From assembly GCF_047948215.1 (NCBI RefSeq), contig NC_134456.1, forward strand, positions 197,110,034-197,174,033: a DNA stretch of 64,000 nucleotides, given 5' to 3'. This stretch comes from Lycorma delicatula (lineage: Eukaryota; Arthropoda; Insecta; Hemiptera; Fulgoridae). Positions 13,276-25,879 of the stretch are shown one piece after another. The translations under genes and the position numbers were made by a program. A model generated the notes under the pieces. The model saw only the letters and a program-made list of their open reading frames with translations, made no database searches and was not told the origin of the DNA. The first letter of the stretch is position 1; each line of letters opens with the position of its first letter.

Positions 13276-15561
13276 AAGTATAATTTAACAATTATAACAA
13301 AATACTATAATTTAAAACTGAGTTCTGCTAGTTTATCGGCTGAAAATATTTAGATTAGAAATTTTTCTTTATTATAAATTGCAGATAGAATCTGGTTCCA
13401 TATCGACTGAATTCTATATGATTCATTATGCGGGGACCATGTGTACTGCAAAAACAAGCCCAACCACATACAGACGTGCTTTTGACGTATGAACCCCAAT
13501 CCACACTACATATACTGACCGCCGAGTAAATACTAAACCACTCATCTGAAAGTAGTTTATTGCTACCGAATAGTGTAATACATAAAACAAAACTTTACGA
13601 TTATGGGACCTCACGCTAGCCGCAAACCTTCTGACATTGTTGTACATTTTTATAAGTTAGAATTGGTACGATATTGTTATTTACGAATTTCTCACATTTA
13701 TAAATCCCATCATTCGTTTATATATTGTTTATCCTTCCCTTATTATTCGTACATAGTAACGTATCAACTAGGCATAACTTATGGGATAGTAGTTGTATAT
13801 TTTATGTTTCACAGATTAACACGGTTTTAATAGATCGCGAACAAAGAGGAATACAATATGTTTGCATCTCACTAGTTTTTCTTGACTATTTGGAACTTTG
13901 CCATTCAATGGACATGTTGCAGATTGAAAAGATACGTTATATCTACGTTATGCACTTCGATGTAGAATTTGTTTCCGATACTGATAAAGATGTGAGGTCA
14001 CGATCAAGCGACTGAAACAGGAGGGGTCAGGAGGCCTATTGTCCGACAAAATTAGTATACATGAAGGTGTAACAGGAGTCACACCCATGTCTATAATAAA
14101 TTACACAACATTGCTAACCATTTCATCAGCCAGCCAGTGAAAAAAAAATAGAACAAAATCGACTAAACCGCACCGATGTTTTACAAAATTCCGTATACGT
14201 AACAAAACAATCAAACTCAAGGAAATACTCGTACAAGTTATTGTCACTGTCCTATAATTTCAGATTTTTTTTAGATTATAGGTTTATTTTCATAATTGGA
14301 AATCTGGAATAAAAATGTTAAATAAGAATGTATTTATGTATAAAAGTTACTTAATTTGATTATATATAAAGTTATTATTTATAGTTGAATCCATCTAAAT
14401 AGTTTTTTAAAGCATCTCATTTGTTATTGCTTTAAATTAAATAATTTTTTTTAAATAAATTATTTCCTGTTTCTGCCCAAAAATGTATACTGCATTTTAA
14501 ATAAAATTACTTATAATAATTATTATATACTAAATTGGTGTATATATTTTAAATTAAAAATTACATTTTTTCGTTTATCTCTTTCCAGCTCTTATTCAAC
14601 TTGTTAGAGTATTGGTCATTACTCGTTTTTGAATTATTTGAAATCGTGTGATCACATCATAACGACGGAAAAACTGCCTGCTAGGATCCCAAACTACCCT
14701 GATTTTGAAAGAAAGGTGTTAATTTTTTAATGTTTAATCAAAATTTCAGTGAATTTTATTTAATTATTTTAAATAAATTATATTTATTTTAACTTGTATG
14801 AAATGTTTCTATAGGTAGCGTAGATATGTATTTTAAAAAGATTAATAGCAACCAGCTAGAGCTTTAGAGTTACAATATTTGAACTCAGTGTGAAAGCCCT
14901 AAAAGAATAGTTAAACAATTAAAAAAAAGAAAAGTTTATTGAAATATTCAAATTGTTTTTGAGTTAATAGATGTGATGTAACGACTACAGACAAAATAAT
15001 ATTAAAACATTGCAGTAAACACAACATATTCATCGTAATTTTATTATCTCTTACCCTCACTACAAATGAAAGTCTTGATGACATTATACAAATAGTATCA
15101 CAAACTCTAGGAAGAGAAAAGAATAAATGAATGGAATACAAAACGAGAAAATATTTAGAAAAAAATTTAGATAGACTGAATGAGGTTAAATTTTGGCTAG
15201 ATAATTGTAAAATAGAGTGAAATACAAATGAACGTATTTAAACTGAAAACAATTTACATCGACAATTAAGTTGTCATCGTAAAAAAAACGAATATTTTTC
15301 ATCGGGGATATAAAAGTAACTATTTCTGATAACGTATAACATTTCTATTCCCCAATGGTTTCCTTTTAATTTTATTTACGTTCAATTAAACTTTTACGAT
15401 CAATTATCAAATTCAATGTATAGCCTTCATAATTCCTTTATGTTGTAATAAGCTAAAAAGATATTTGGACCCAAAGATTTGTGGTCATAAGATCATATAA
15501 AATCAATACTTATATACAAAATAATTATTTAAATAGAATTTTCTGCATACTTTAATAAGTG

Positions 15562-15563
<2 letters not shown>

Positions 15564-15594
<31 letters not shown>
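15564..15594. repeat. (AT)n microsatellite
   Basis: An uninterrupted AT dinucleotide tract lies just upstream of the mariner insertion at 15,618. Confidence 0.95.
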
Positions 15595-15599
<5 letters not shown>

Positions 15600-15831
15600 A
15601 TAATATATTTCATTATACAGAGTGAGCAAAATAAAACTGAACCCATAATGAAACCGCTACCCAACAATATTTATGAAACTCACACGACTAGAGCGACTGG
15701 TAACATGTGGTTACCAGTTACCAGTACCACTGATGTGGTAACCACCTACCTGGTTGTCAGGTGGTTACGTGTTAGCGCAGTTTACGTTTTTTTGCAGTAC
15801 AGTATTGTGAGTGCAGTTGTGTTTGTGTAAA

Positions 15832-16908
15832 ATGCCTTATTCAATCCAGGAGAGGTTAGCTACATTTGAGGCCTATATTCGTTCTGGATCGTTTGAAGAA
15901 TCACGTCAAATATTCGCAGAAAAATTTTCAAATGCCTGGATCCCGGCGAAGAGTAGCACACGAAGTAGTTAAAAAATGGCGTACAACAAGTTAGTTTTCA
16001 ATTGCATAATGATAGGCAACTTTCCGTTAGAACTCCACAGGCCATGGCCGATATTGAAAGGAGATTTACTGCCAGTCCAAAAAAATCACTACGCAAGTTA
16101 TCCCAACAATCTGGTATTAAATACACATCTTGTAAAATTCTTCATGAACTAAAATTGAAACCATAACGTGTTACAACTGTGCAACTGAAGGAGACAGACA
16201 AACCGAAACGACTTGATTATTGTAACTGGCTTTTCGAAAACATTGTTGATGTACAGATAAAACCGATGTCGTATTTCATATCGGACGAAGCATGGTTTCA
16301 TTTATCCGGTCATGTTAATTCGCAGAACACCAGGTATTGGATGGCGAGGAATGTTCACGAGATATTCGAGCGTCCACTTCACGATGAGAAAATTAGTGTT
16401 TGGTGTGCCCTTTCCGATAATCGTATAGTGGTACCAATATTTTTTGACCGGACTGTCAATATACAAGTTTACCTCACAGTTTTAAAAGAATTCTATGCGC
16501 AATTAACTGATAATGAAAAAGAAAACAGCTTTTTCCAACAAGACGGAGCAACATGTCACACATCAAACGTTTCAATGAATCGCGTTCACGCAACTTTCAC
16601 AATTGAACGAGGTGTCAGCAGAGGACGGTGGCCTCCCCGTTCCCCAGAGTTGTCTACTTGCAGTGTTTTCCTTTGAGGCTACTTAAGGAGAAAGTTTATG
16701 CATCTAATCCCCACAATATTGAGGAACTGAAGGTTCCTCAATATTGAATATAATATAATTCAAATAATAATAATATAATAATATAATTCAACGAAAAGTC
16801 ACGCAATTGACAACAACATTTTTCATCAGACGACTCTCAATATGATCAATCGAGCACTAAAGTGCATCGATACCTAGGGTGGTCATTTTCAACATTTTTT
16901 GCAACAAT
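15832..16908 (+). pseudogene. Mariner-type transposase, frameshifted
   Basis: The start is ATG 15832 (MPYSIQERLATFEAYIRSGS, the helix-turn-helix side), and a frameshift follows near 15,950. The catalytic half is open from 16179 to 16676. Its first Asp is in SDEAWFHL (residue 36 of that frame) and the second is in QQDGATCH (residue 122). The third acidic position is Glu in WPPRSPELST, 34 residues on, where relatives usually have SPD. The usual CDFFLWGY that follows is changed to CSVFL and then a stop. Remains of the carboxy end (HNIEELK) continue after it, split by an AT-rich insertion. The enzyme cuts and joins transposon ends; this copy cannot be active. Confidence 0.85.
16714..16746. repeat. 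Perfect 14-bp hairpin inside transposase
   Basis: CAATATTGAGGAAC and its exact complement flank a 5-base loop. The left arm is genuine transposase sequence (the HNIEELK region). The right arm is an inverted copy of it, and it is followed by AT-rich filler, so the break in the gene begins exactly at a snap-back copy. Confidence 0.85.
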
Positions 16909-17062
16909 AAAAAATAAATGGTAAATAAATGCAACATTTATATTAATTTTTATGTTTTTCTTATTTAATCTAACCGTATCATTCATAAAATTTCATTCCA
17001 ACGTAACCTACCGCTTCTGCAGCGGTTACGTTATGGGTTCGGTTTTATGTTGCTCACCTGTA

Positions 17063-17739
17063 TAGTTTTCAGAATTTCATGTTATTAAAGATAAATCCAT
17101 TAACTAAAATTTATTTTAAAAACTTATAAATTTACCTATAACAGTAATGGTGATTATAATAATAGTAATAATAATATTTAATTAATTAAAAATAATAATT
17201 ATGAATACAGTATTTATAAATTTACGCTAAATTAAATTAAATATTGTTGATAAGTACCTAAAATTAATAATTTTAATATTATACAAAATGATATGTACAG
17301 TATTAAAAACTAAAATTGGCATAAATCCAAAATAATAAATACTTTTTTCTGCATAAAAAGCTGCGGAAGTATAGATGACAGATTCCTGTTATGAAAATAA
17401 CTAAATCAAAAATATTAAAACATATAAAAATAAATTTTTAAAAAGGTGAAATAACTGTATAAACACAATTAGCAAAAGGAAGAAGAAAGTTTTAAATACA
17501 ATGTTTTTAAATGAAATGTCGATGTATGTAAACCACTGAGGATTTTTAAAATGATTTACTCGTTAAATTACTTTTCCTACCTTTTTAAAAGTTTTTATTT
17601 TTAATGTTTTTTTTTAACTGAGCTAACAAATTTTGTTCGTTCACATTTTATTTTACATTCATTAGAATTTACAGCTTTTTTCTTTATTTTTTTCTTTTTT
17701 TTAAATAAAACACTTACATATATCCCAGCATTCCTGTCG
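17063..17739. other. AT-rich stretch, no gene recognised
   Basis: A/T runs and AAT-like simple sequence. Nothing recognisable. Confidence 0.6.
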
Positions 17740-18120
17740 CGGTTTTGCCTACGCTATATGTTTACAAAACCTCAACAATTGGAAGCAGATTTTAGTAATA
17801 ATGTAAAGGCCGCTGCCCTTAACTATCCACAACTTACCGGATAAAATAAAATGTTTAGATAAAGGGCGTAAACTCAAACTTTTAATGAAATCAGGAAGAT
17901 ATTGAAGCTGTTCAAGAACTACCTTGCCTCCAATACAGCAAAGTCCAGGAATTTCATCATTCCATTTTTCAGCGTTGCAATAGTTGCTTATTTCAGTCAT
18001 GTTACCTGTTTAAATATCTTTAAAATTCAGATAGTCAATTTCAGAGTGATATCCAAAAGCTGATTTAAGCCTAATATATTTCTCGAAAGTTGAATTCGAT
18101 TTTGAGCCGAGCGAATACTT
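17740..18120 (-). pseudogene. Helitron Rep/helicase-like fragment
   Basis: On the minus strand, FGYHSEIDYLNF (about 18050) is followed by a stop and then, from ATG 18000, by YCNAEKWNDEIPGLCCIGGK, PDFIKSLS and SKHFIL. This is the Cys-containing block ahead of the Rep core in Helitron helicase-like proteins, where the family commonly reads NAEKFxxExxGMCCxxGKV...LPPL. Only this block survives, and the YNS...TSFGA part that should follow is not seen. Helitrons move by rolling-circle replication. This is a dead scrap. Confidence 0.7.
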
Positions 18121-19800
18121 TTTTTTTAAGTCTTTGTGAATATTCTAGTACAGATTATCATTTTCTACGATCATAAACTTTAGTACCTTCACAAGTTCTT
18201 CTTCCTATCTGTGAAACCGCCGTAGACGTTATGAAAATATTAATGCCAAATGAAAGTTTAATCTACGCCAATTATGTGTACGGATTACCCTGGTGGAACT
18301 TCTTAATTCAGGATATAAAAATCTACAAAGTGCTACTTTATTCACCTGAGGATGAATTCTCGGATGTCGTCATCAGATTAGACAACTACGTTAAATTTAG
18401 TGTACACGCATAATAAATCTCAAGAAGATGATATCGACATTGAAATTCAATATACCTCAAATCATCAAAACTTTGTTAAATACATAAACAGTCGTCATTC
18501 CGTTTAATTTTATTTTATAACAATAATTTTCTAAAGGAATTGATACTGACATAGACAACCTCCGATATAGGCAACAACAATCGATATATAGAGACAACTA
18601 CATTAAACTTAGTAAAATAAGTTCTTGGTTATTTATTTATACGTTTTTTATCATTTATGATTCATAAAATAATAATTTTTATTTTAGATTTGAACTACAT
18701 TAAACATTCCGGGGTCATAATAAAGTTAAGTTAAAATTTCGTTATAATTGGTTGAGTAGTTTTCGCGGTTATTGAAAACAAACGAAAATGACTTTTTTCA
18801 GTATATATTTGGCGAGATTTTATTCCAACAGTGTACATAATTTAATAAATAGGTAACTAAAAATAGCAAAAAATAGTATATCTTTATCCACCCTGTCATT
18901 TCATAAACAAAGTAATTTTTAAAAATTAATTTATTTTTATTAAAACGAAATTTAAAAAAGCATGGAATTATCTAATCAAAGTGAACTTTTATTCAAAGTT
19001 TAACAGAATGCGCACATACTGTTATTATACTGACATCTAGCTTTGCCTAATAGTCGTGCTTTAATCACAAATGTTTATCAGTCACATATAACAGTTATCT
19101 CTTCAGTCATGATTGTTCCATATTTTTAGCTCATAGGGTGCTCACTCACTCACAAACCTTTATCTATATCTTTCTTTTATAAGAATGATATCATTATAAG
19201 ACCCATTTTGATTTACCCATTAAAACTGATGGCTTAATTCAGTTATTCCATTTGTTATGTATAATAACATTACGTGAAACATTACTAACGGACTGTCCCC
19301 TGCGTGGATGCCTATGACTACTTACACCATACAATCTATTTCCAGTAGAAATTATTATAAATATAATATTTTAATTTTTATTTCTCATCTAATACTTGGC
19401 TACCTCAAATTTTCACCTCAATTTCCTAAAATATCGAACACGACAAACAATTTTTTTTGTCCATATATATATATACAGAGAAAATTAGTTATTGCATCTT
19501 AAGTCAAATTAGTTTTTTTATGGAAAACTAAACGTAGGCTATATAAGTTTCATATCATAAAAGTGCCCGAAACTCGAAAAAGATTTATCTAATTTCCATG
19601 ATTTAAAGAATATTTGAATTAAATATAGAATCTTTATATATTTTGTTTTTCTTGACACCATTTAGACAAATGATGAATAAAGAGTTTGCAACAAATTATC
19701 AGATAAGAAAAGTCTCAAAGAAAAATACTTGTGTTTATCTCTAGTCTGTTGTGATAAACAAGAATAACGAAATAAAACCTTAAGTTCAACCGCTCTTCCA
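18121..19800. other. AT-rich stretch, repeat motif only
   Basis: A 60-codon open frame at 18231-18413 (+) has no recognisable domain. At about 18735-18790, read on the minus strand, is a phrase like CGAAAACTACTCAACCAATT, a wording common in non-coding insect repeats of RTE-linked type. A short TA tract lies near 19464-19476. Confidence 0.5.
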
Positions 19801-19811
19801 TCTTCCGTGGT

Positions 19812-19885
19812 AGAGCAGTAGTACTCAATCTTTCACACGGAAGGTCCCAGATTTAGCATTGCATTTTTCGTAAGCTACATAATTT
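19812..19885 (+). mobile_element. SINE-2 tRNA-like head fragment
   Basis: CGTGGTAGAGCAGTAGTACT followed by TTTCACACGGAAGGTCCCAG resembles the A box and anticodon-side wording of the 43.7 kb copy. The B box is degraded. It continues with the TTTTCGTAAGCTAC-like phrase that follows the head in this family. Confidence 0.5.
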
Positions 19886-21040
19886 CTATTCCATATTCCC
19901 ACGCACAATTTCGAGCTTATGTGGTGAATTAATCATCAATCAAGAAAAAAAAATAAAAAGTACTGAGACACCATTTTTCAATAAAATTAAATTAATATAA
20001 AAATTAAAATTATTTTTTATTCTGGTTTTTATTCATACTTTTATTTTCAAAAGCGATAATAATTTTTTTATTATAAAACTTCAACAGTTAGTGTCATGTG
20101 TAGGAAGAAAGTCTGGATAATTTCTTTTCCATAGATTTGTATATTAGTTTACAGTTTCTATTGTTATCATTTTGGAAAAAGTGATCGGTATTACATCATA
20201 GGAAAAGCTACTTTACAGAGACTTAGTGTTTAAAATACATTTTAATAAATCGTATATGAAAACATAGACAAAACCCAACAGTTTATGTGTAAGATTATCC
20301 AGAAGAGTGTAGTATTATAAAATTTAGATGTCTTTTTTACTGAATGTACACGATTAAATTATGTAATAACAACTATTATACCTCAAAAACTATAAAAATT
20401 ATTGAAATAAAATCTTTAAATATTACTGATATGCTTTTTTTTTAGTTGATTTGATGTTTAATAAATTGTTATTTATTACTATTTTTGTTATTTATTTACT
20501 ATTATTTCATAATAATAGTAATAATAATGATAATAATAACAGTAAACGATTATTTATTTATAGATGTGTTTATTTTAAAACCGTACAGTAACAAAGTGTC
20601 TGTACATCAAAAATAGAATAACTAATATTATAGTTAATTTAATTGATCTGTATCTGGGAAAAATTATATTTCCAGAATATTGATTTCTTTACTAACATAA
20701 ATATCGTTTAATAAGTAATTAAATTTGAAAGAAAATCAAGTACAAAGTAAATCTCTTCACCACTATTTATGAAGTTTAGTTTACCAAACAGATGATGGTA
20801 TAGTACGTACCATCTCCATAGTACATACATACATTTCAATATAAACCACTTACACTAAAATACTCGTAGATTTTATCAAACAAGGACTACAATTTTTTTG
20901 TAATATAATTTCTTTTTTTTGTATTAATACCTACATTATATAGTTTGTAAAAGTACTTAAAAAATGAAAACATAATCTTAACGAAGATGTTAAACAATTT
21001 AAACATGTAATAAAGCAAAGCGAAATAATGAGATAAATAC
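19886..21040. other. AT-rich stretch, no gene recognised
   Basis: AT-rich DNA with ATT/AAT simple sequence at about 20485-20545. Confidence 0.6.
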
Positions 21041-21044
21041 TTTA

Positions 21045-21657
21045 CCTTGAATTTGTCAGGAGTTGTTTGCAGAGTAAGTCTGCGTTGCAGTTCATCAGTC
21101 GACTCACATTTCGAGCTCTGGAAAGAGCTTCCTGCCAGATCTGCACTCCGTATAAAACCACTGACGAGAGTACACTTCAGGAGTACGGTCCTTTGGCCCC
21201 TTTGGTAGCCATGATTCTGATCAATGCCTGAACTACCTTCTCGCCCTTTCTGGCTGCCTCTTCCACGTGTATGGAGAATGTTCGATTCCCGTCCAGCCAC
21301 ACTCCCAGGTATTTTGTGGCTGTACTGGAGTAGATTATAGTATTGCTTACACAGAAACTGGTAGTACTCAGCCTCTGTCGGCCGGACATCAACACCACCT
21401 TCACCTTTCCCTCCGTAAGGCGAAGACCATTGGTGGACAGCCATCTTTGTATTACCCTGGCCTCTTCCTGTCCGATAGTCCTCAACTCATCTTTAGTTTT
21501 TCCTACTATTACCAGAACCAAATCGTCAGTATATGCCACCGGCGAGGCGCCCTCCCTGAGCACCCCATCAATAGCTATGTTCCGCAGGATAGGACCTAAT
21601 ACCGATTCCTGTGGAACACCCCTCGCCATAGTGAACTTCACCTCACCTTCCTCATAA
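21045..21657 (-). pseudogene. R1-type LINE reverse transcriptase fragment
   Basis: The minus-strand frame 21641-21177 reads ARGVPQESVLGPILRNIAID, then VAYTDDLVLVIVG. The catalytic box is YTDD instead of YADD (about 21522-21533). It continues with WLSTNGLRL and TKYLGVWLD. A frameshift near 21,180 is followed by SVLSSVVLYGVQIWQEALS in another frame. This is the palm-to-thumb order of R1/I-group LINE RTs. Both ends are truncated against AT-rich DNA. The YADD change, frameshift and truncation make it inactive. Confidence 0.85.
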
Positions 21658-21659
21658 AA

Positions 21660-23100
21660 GTTTAATTTGTGTTACTTTCTCAACGAATTTATTATTCTGT
21701 TTTGTTTTTTAAGTTAAGAGTGAGTTGCTTGCTTGAATGTTATCATTTCTTATGCCCATAAATTGGATTACAAATTTTAAGAATATATAGTTTATTTACC
21801 ATTAATTTAAATATATTGAGTTGAAGAAACAATTTTTTTAGGATCATCGTTATATAAAAGTTTTAGTAAAGATGACAATACTGTGACGTAAAAACAAACA
21901 ACCAAGCACTTAATATAGTCAGCCCTTAACAAAAAACACTTAATAAAGAATGCAAGGGTTGAACCTTTTGGTAATAGTATTATGGTATCTTCAAGAAGAG
22001 AGTGAAATTTTTTCTCACTGATTCTGACGTATAATAGATGATTGGGTGGTAAGGAAGAGATAAATTATAAAATTATGTTTCTGGGTTTTTTGTTGATGAT
22101 TTATGTATGTATATATAGGTATGATAAGAATTATAACAATATGTTAAGAAATTTATACTGGTTTTTCTATTTTAGGACAATATACCGAGGTATTTTTACT
22201 GTTCTATTATTCCAAATTAATGAAATGAATAAATAATAATAATTATTATTATTAGTTTAATTCTTTCTTTTACGTTATATTTAGATGTTAATAATAACGT
22301 ATAGGTCTATTTTACTGACGTGACCTCCATGGAGTTTATTTTATTCAAATATCATCCATATTTAATTGTTACGGTGAGGTTATATATTTCTTAATTAAAT
22401 ATAAATAAATATTTCAAATATGTTTATGTTTCATTACTTTTTAATAGCTTACCTTTATTTTGATACGTAACAAACTCAGCTAAATTAATCAAAAAGAATA
22501 CAATGAGAAAATTACAGAGATATGAATGGAGAATAGCATCAACTAATCAAGTTACTGATAACTAAAAAAAAAAATTATAATTCTTAGAAAAAAAAATGAT
22601 TTATATTAAACAGTAATAGTACGTGGAAATTAATTAATATAATTACTTGGAAAACACACATAAGACGGTATAGAAAATGTATAACAGTTCTCAATGTAAA
22701 AAAATGAAGCATTTAATAAACTATTAATAAAAAATGTAATAAAACAATTACTTTGAACGTTTTATAAAAGAATCATTATTTTGAATTATATTAAAGCACT
22801 TTCATTAATTTTACCAGCGTCTATTTCTAAGAACTAAAAAACTGTATATGTCAACCAGACTGCAATACTGATTGTCAAAATAAAGTTGAAGCACAGAAAG
22901 TAAGAAAACAGTAGGATTAATATTAATACTCATAGATAAGACCATAATCACGTTGCTCCGAACCGACACATTTCATTATGAAACTTGTTTACTGTTATTT
23001 CTAATTATTCTATCGTCAATTATATAAATGTGTATCTACTGATAAAATAAAAAGCTAAGCTGTCTCTACAGTCATCTTTAAGAGTAATTTTTTTTTAGAC
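21660..23100. other. AT-rich stretch, no gene recognised
   Basis: Low-complexity DNA. The 64-codon frame at 22042-22236 is hydrophobic AT noise. Confidence 0.6.
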
Positions 23101-23542
23101 TTCTCAATTAAGCTTTTTTCCCCGCTCCCCACAGCCGGACCCGCAACTAAGCATAAACTCAACTTCGGAGGTGCACTTGTTTCAAACTACCTCGGAAGGA
23201 CGCAAGGTCCCGCCCAGGTAGCCGGGACTCGGTCGTTTTGTTTGCCACACCTCAAGTGAAGTGTTCCCGAAAGGGAACTCCTCACCGGGACTCTGCTCTT
23301 GAGGCCTTGCCTTCAGTGGGAAACCACCAGAGGGATCCCTCATCGGGACTGTCTTATTTTTCCCCCCAATGGCATCTCAAGGGTGTCCCCACCCGATCAT
23401 CGTAGGTGGAATACCGAAACCTACGATGATCAGGTGGGGAGATGCCATAATGACATGCCATGCTTTATTGGGGAAGAAAATAAGACCTTAGTTCTGGTGG
23501 TGGACTTTTCTGGGAGTTTCCCACTAATTCTCAATTAAGCTT
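23101..23542 (-). mobile_element. GC-rich retro-insertion with 15-bp target duplications
   Basis: TTCTCAATTAAGCTT stands at 23101-23115 and again at 23528-23542, bracketing about 410 bp of GC-rich DNA in an AT-rich setting. The insert's second part is an imperfect inverted copy of the preceding 100-120 bp, centred near 23,417 (ATCATCGTAGGT against ACCTACGATGAT). The GCCGGGACTCGGTC phrase at about 23222 recurs at 44.2 kb in an R1-type LINE tail, so this is probably an R1-type 3'-UTR-derived insert. Minus orientation is inferred from the T run at its left edge. No coding frame is credible. Confidence 0.65.
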
Positions 23543-25559
23543 ATCACAGCTTAACTCTACTATGTTACTGTAACCTTACTTCTGCATCATTCTACTTTTT
23601 ACTCAATCTTTAAAAAAAACAAATAATAATACTGTGAAATTTTGCACATCGGTTCGAATCCGACTTCATTTACTTTTTTAACTTCTTTTTTTAATTTAAA
23701 TATATTGATTTATTAATAATTATAAACCTCTTATTGTAAAAAAAATTTTACAATAAATAAAAAATCAATAATAACAATAAAAAAAAATATGAAAAAATAT
23801 CAGAAGTTATTAATGAAATAAAATTTTATGTACTTTTAATTTTTTTTAAAAATGTGTATTTATAATTTAATATAGGCGTACAAGGAATCATGTGGTGTCC
23901 ACATCAGTTTTTTTTATTATTATTTTATACAAAAAAAATGTCAAATTTATTTCCAAAATCCATAGTAAAGTGATATTTATTGAACACTGCACGCAAACAC
24001 CCGGGCTACCAATTGTAATCTTGACAGTTAGTGATAACTTTAGGAACCTTGTTGTTGACTTCTTTGTTTGACAATGTCTCTCGTAAAGTTTTATAATAAA
24101 CAGTACACTTCTTGTGTTTTTTTGCGAGCAGCCTCATTTCGGTTTGACAAATATGTACTTTAAACGTTTATTTTTGCAGGAATTACAATTTCTTTATTTT
24201 GTTGAAGAGCTTTTGTTAATCTTTTTGTAAATTTATCGATGTTTGCTTTTCTTTAGACAAATTGTTATGTATTATCCAAACATGCATACCTGGTAATCAA
24301 AATAAAGTTAAAAACTTAATTCTCTACCATTTTATTTCTCTCTGTAATGGAGAATGTAAAAAATTGCATCTGATTATCATCTCTACTTCTTTTTACAGTT
24401 ATTGTAATTAATGACAATTTGTTTTTTTTTATTTCACCACCTTGAAAATTTACCAATTCTCTCAACGATAAATCTTGCAAAGGAATATTAGACAGCATTA
24501 AAACTCTTTTTTATCTTGCCGTATTATAACTCCAGTTTCCTTTGACTATTGGTTAAAAGGTTTTCCGTACCTTGGTTTCTAATGAACAATAATAATTGTA
24601 ATATATTTCCTGTTACTTCTCATTGTCTCATTTGGTAATTTTCTTCATAAAAAACGATTTATCCAAATGTAAAGGTAAAAATTATCTGTAACAGTGTTCT
24701 TCTCAGTTTATCACCAGTTCCTTCTAGTAATTCATAAACTGTTGACTAACACATAACTTGTTCCGATGCAATACTTTGTTTACCGCAGTAAACGATTAAG
24801 TTCGAAGAAAAACTCACGGACTATAAAAAATATAAAAAATTAAATAAAAATTAATTAACATAGATAAAACAATGTTTAAAAAAATACCGACTTTTCAATA
24901 TTTTATTTTGTTTCCTTTTGCCACGCTCAAACATTTACCCAGTCATCAATACTCTCAAAATACGTAATGCTACCAGAATACACCGAAAAATTGCTAACAA
25001 TAAGTACCGCAGATGAAGAAACGACAGCATTCCAACTTGCAGAATCATAACGAACAACGATTCAATTTACCCAGCTCAAATTTTTTCGACCTTAAATTGA
25101 GCGTAACTCAAGAAAATTCAACTAATTATCATCAAATTTTCACATGTACAACTTGAGATACACTACAACAGTAATATCTGAATATTAATGAAATTGATTT
25201 AGTAGCTTTGGAAATTTCTGACTTAAACAAAAAACTTATATATAAAATATAATACATATAACGTTTTTTTTTAATATATATATATATATATATAATTTTA
25301 AAAAATTAAGTAAAAGTTATATTCGTACTAACACCTCATAATGTAAATAACGTAAATTACGATCCCGCACTCCCACCATGCGCCCTAAAAAAATACCGTA
25401 CTTTATCGACTTCAAAAAGTCGGTAAAAATAGCATGATAGCATTTCGAAATTCTATACGTGAGCATGTATATTCGTTAAATTTAAGAAAATATTATATTT
25501 TATATATACTTATCAGAAGGTAATCGAATTTTTATTTACTATCATAACATTATTTTTTT
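23543..25559. other. AT-rich stretch with repeat scraps
   Basis: GCACATCGGTTCGAATCCGA at about 23647 is a B-box-like phrase that recurs at 40.45 kb. A possible non-autonomous element spans about 24880-25430, with TACCGACTTTT-like sequence inward from both ends; its ends are short and not proven. An AT tract lies at about 25274-25294. The 60-codon minus frame at 24316-24498 has no recognised domain. Confidence 0.4.
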
Positions 25560-25625
25560 TATGTTTTAGGGGCATCGACTGCTATGGTCATTAGCCCCAT
25601 CCACATAAAAAAGTAGACTTAGATC
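25560..25625 (-). mobile_element. Shared LINE/SINE-type 3' tail
   Basis: On the minus strand it reads CTAATGACCATAGCAGTCGA. The same phrase, with few changes, is the tail of the SINE-2 copy at 34.0 kb and recurs at 55.19 kb. It lies downstream of the ORF1 fragment at 25.9-27.2 kb on the same strand, so it may be the 3' end of that LINE. Confidence 0.5.
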
Positions 25626-25879
25626 TTTATATTTCACATGAAACTAAGCACTGTTAATTAATTCTTGGTTATACACTCAAATACAGAAGTACAATCACGA
25701 AAAAGCTTGATTCTTGAATATATTGTTTTGGTTTACCGCCTAGGCTTTTCTATTAGCCACCCTTTCTTACATCCATTCTCCTTACGGTCTCTACTTCTGA
25801 TGACAATGTGTCTGAGGCTTCGAACATGACATGTTCTCCCTTTCAGATACCAGTGATGTTCTGCGGCTGACATCAGGTG

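Larger units (their letters stand above)
11541..15563. other. AT-rich stretch, no confident gene
   Basis: Mostly low-complexity DNA. Around 11990-12070 a loose tandem of CATATGTTATACAGT-like pieces recurs. Open frames at 13426-13647 (-), 13603-13830 (+) and 13725-14015 (+, 96 codons) sit in a more balanced patch, overlap one another and show no domain. The patch at 13990-14110 has higher GC and may be an old repeat. Confidence 0.5.
15618..17060 (+). mobile_element. Full-length Tc1/mariner-type transposon, dead
   Basis: It is bounded by TA dinucleotides (15616-15617 and 17061-17062). The terminal inverted repeats begin CAGAGTGAGCAA on the left and CAGGTGAGCAA on the right strand. After a one-base indel the arms match at about 33 of 37 positions through ...GAACCCATAA.... 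The length of 1,443 bp suits the superfamily. It carries one transposase gene on the plus strand, now broken. A 60-base AT-rich insertion beginning with a hairpin (16714) interrupts the end of the gene. Confidence 0.88.

Noticed and set aside
13725..14015. A 96-codon open frame
   Set aside because: It overlaps another frame on the same strand, shows no domain, and has no sign of splice-compatible neighbours that I could read.
20887..21444. A 185-codon minus-strand frame
   Set aside because: Its first part is a shadow of the R1-type RT in another frame and its last part is AT-rich hydrophobic noise.
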